From positions 248,001 through 312,000 of the forward strand of contig NZ_CP043042.1 in the NCBI RefSeq assembly GCF_008122265.1: a stretch of DNA of 64,000 nt, read 5' to 3'. A model generated the notes under the pieces. That model saw only the letters and a list, made by a program, of their open reading frames with translations, was not told where the DNA came from and did not search any database. This DNA comes from Marinobacter fonticola. Lineage in GTDB: Bacteria > Pseudomonadota > Gammaproteobacteria > Pseudomonadales > Oleiphilaceae. The translations under genes were made by a program, and so were the position numbers. Positions 63,579 to 64,000 of the stretch are shown piece by piece (the stretch's first letter is position 1; each line of letters opens with the position of its first letter).

Positions 63579-64000
63579 ATGAACAAGTACTTAGAAGAAA
63601 CGAAATTTGCTGCTTCCTCACTGATTGACCTCATTTGGGCTGATTTTGAAAAGTTGGAAGACCTAAATGCTCAGTTGAAAAGGCTAACGGCCGATTTTGA
63701 CGTAAGGTATCAGGTATTTTTATCTAATGAATTTCATCCGGCTGCTAATCATTATCATGCACAAATGGCTAAAGCTTACCAAGGCATGGTTAAACCTAAA
63801 GCGGAGTTAGAGTGCAAGATCAACGATGTATCTAAAAGTATTGATGCAAAGTCGGCCTCAATAGCAGCGCTTTCAGGCGCGATCTTGCAAATTGCGAAGC
63901 AGTGCATTTCGCTTCGATATGGAAAACCACAAAACGCTCCTGACGGTGACGATATCGGCGGCGCCCTCATCAAAGACATTGTCTGGGAGGGGCGCAACCA
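63579..64000 (+). CDS. Hypothetical protein of a second cassette (partial, 3' end outside window)
   Basis: The ATG at 63579 lies 25 bases after the attC crossover. The frame is open to the window end (140 residues seen), beginning MNKYLEETKFAASSLIDLIW. It is helical, with a possible coiled coil around 60-95 (KPKAELECKINDVSKSIDAK). The last visible residues are IVWEGRNQ. An R-N in this setting resembles the start of the R-x4-6-H motif of HEPN ribonuclease domains, but the His would lie beyond the window. No function is claimed. The low-GC composition matches the first cassette. Confidence 0.6.
   Translation, partial: MNKYLEETKFAASSLIDLIWADFEKLEDLNAQLKRLTADFDVRYQVFLSNEFHPAANHYHAQMAKAYQGMVKPKAELECKINDVSKSIDAKSASIAALSGAILQIAKQCISLRYGKPQNAPDGDDIGGALIKDIVWEGRN

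Overview
The window looks like chromosomal DNA of a GC-rich, free-living gammaproteobacterium, probably a marine Marinobacter/Pseudomonas-like lineage. Supporting signs are assimilatory nitrate reductase, a TonB/ExbBD cluster, type VI secretion parts, several c-di-GMP proteins, a glutathione formaldehyde pathway and a DUF4331/ECF cluster. The genus is an inference. Genes are dense, mostly in short operons. No rRNA, tRNA, CRISPR array, transposase or prophage was seen.

Layout. 1-7.2 kb: the end of a nitrate reductase, a SprT-like protein, an aldo/keto reductase, a Tat-exported molybdenum hydroxylase with its 2Fe-2S subunit and a dihaem cytochrome c, and a small membrane protein. 7.3-16.6 kb: an auxiliary type VI secretion island, all on the minus strand: hcp behind a sigma-54-type promoter, then vgrG, a DUF4123 adaptor, a LysM-headed putative effector and three tandem SUMF1-fold lipoproteins that could be immunity proteins. 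16.8-19.3 kb: exbB-exbD-exbD-tonB behind a Fur-box-like site; tonB carries 26 perfect Glu-Pro codon pairs. 19.5-27.4 kb: a large diguanylate cyclase, transporters, a lytic transglycosylase, an amidase and an unknown protein. 27.5-33.1 kb: an ECF sigma/anti-sigma pair divergent from DUF4331-lipoprotein-TPR-HupE, a coherent envelope module with no function I can assign. 33.1-41.4 kb: HDOD protein, metNIQ, 1-Cys peroxiredoxin, alanine symporter, hydrolase and a 53-residue small basic protein with its own ribosome site and terminator.

41.4-49.7 kb: a GAF protein with a decayed GGDEF domain, a CBS protein, frmA-frmB formaldehyde detoxification, and two tandem 5'-nucleotidase-family paralogues, one lacking the C-terminal domain. 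49.8-62.7 kb: mainly housekeeping and stress genes (quinone reductase, DJ-1/PfpI, thioesterase, diguanylate cyclase, MATE pump, folE, DMT exporter, two-component system, periplasmic MsrAB).

62.7-64 kb: base composition drops and the sequence becomes an integron gene cassette. A 503-base unit carries a one-gene cassette and a recognisable attC recombination site with imperfect inverted arms. Its terminal boxes (GTTAAGAG and CTCTTAAC) are exactly complementary. A second cassette gene runs off the end. No integrase gene is in the window, so this is either the edge of a chromosomal integron or a cluster of attC sites lacking an integrase.
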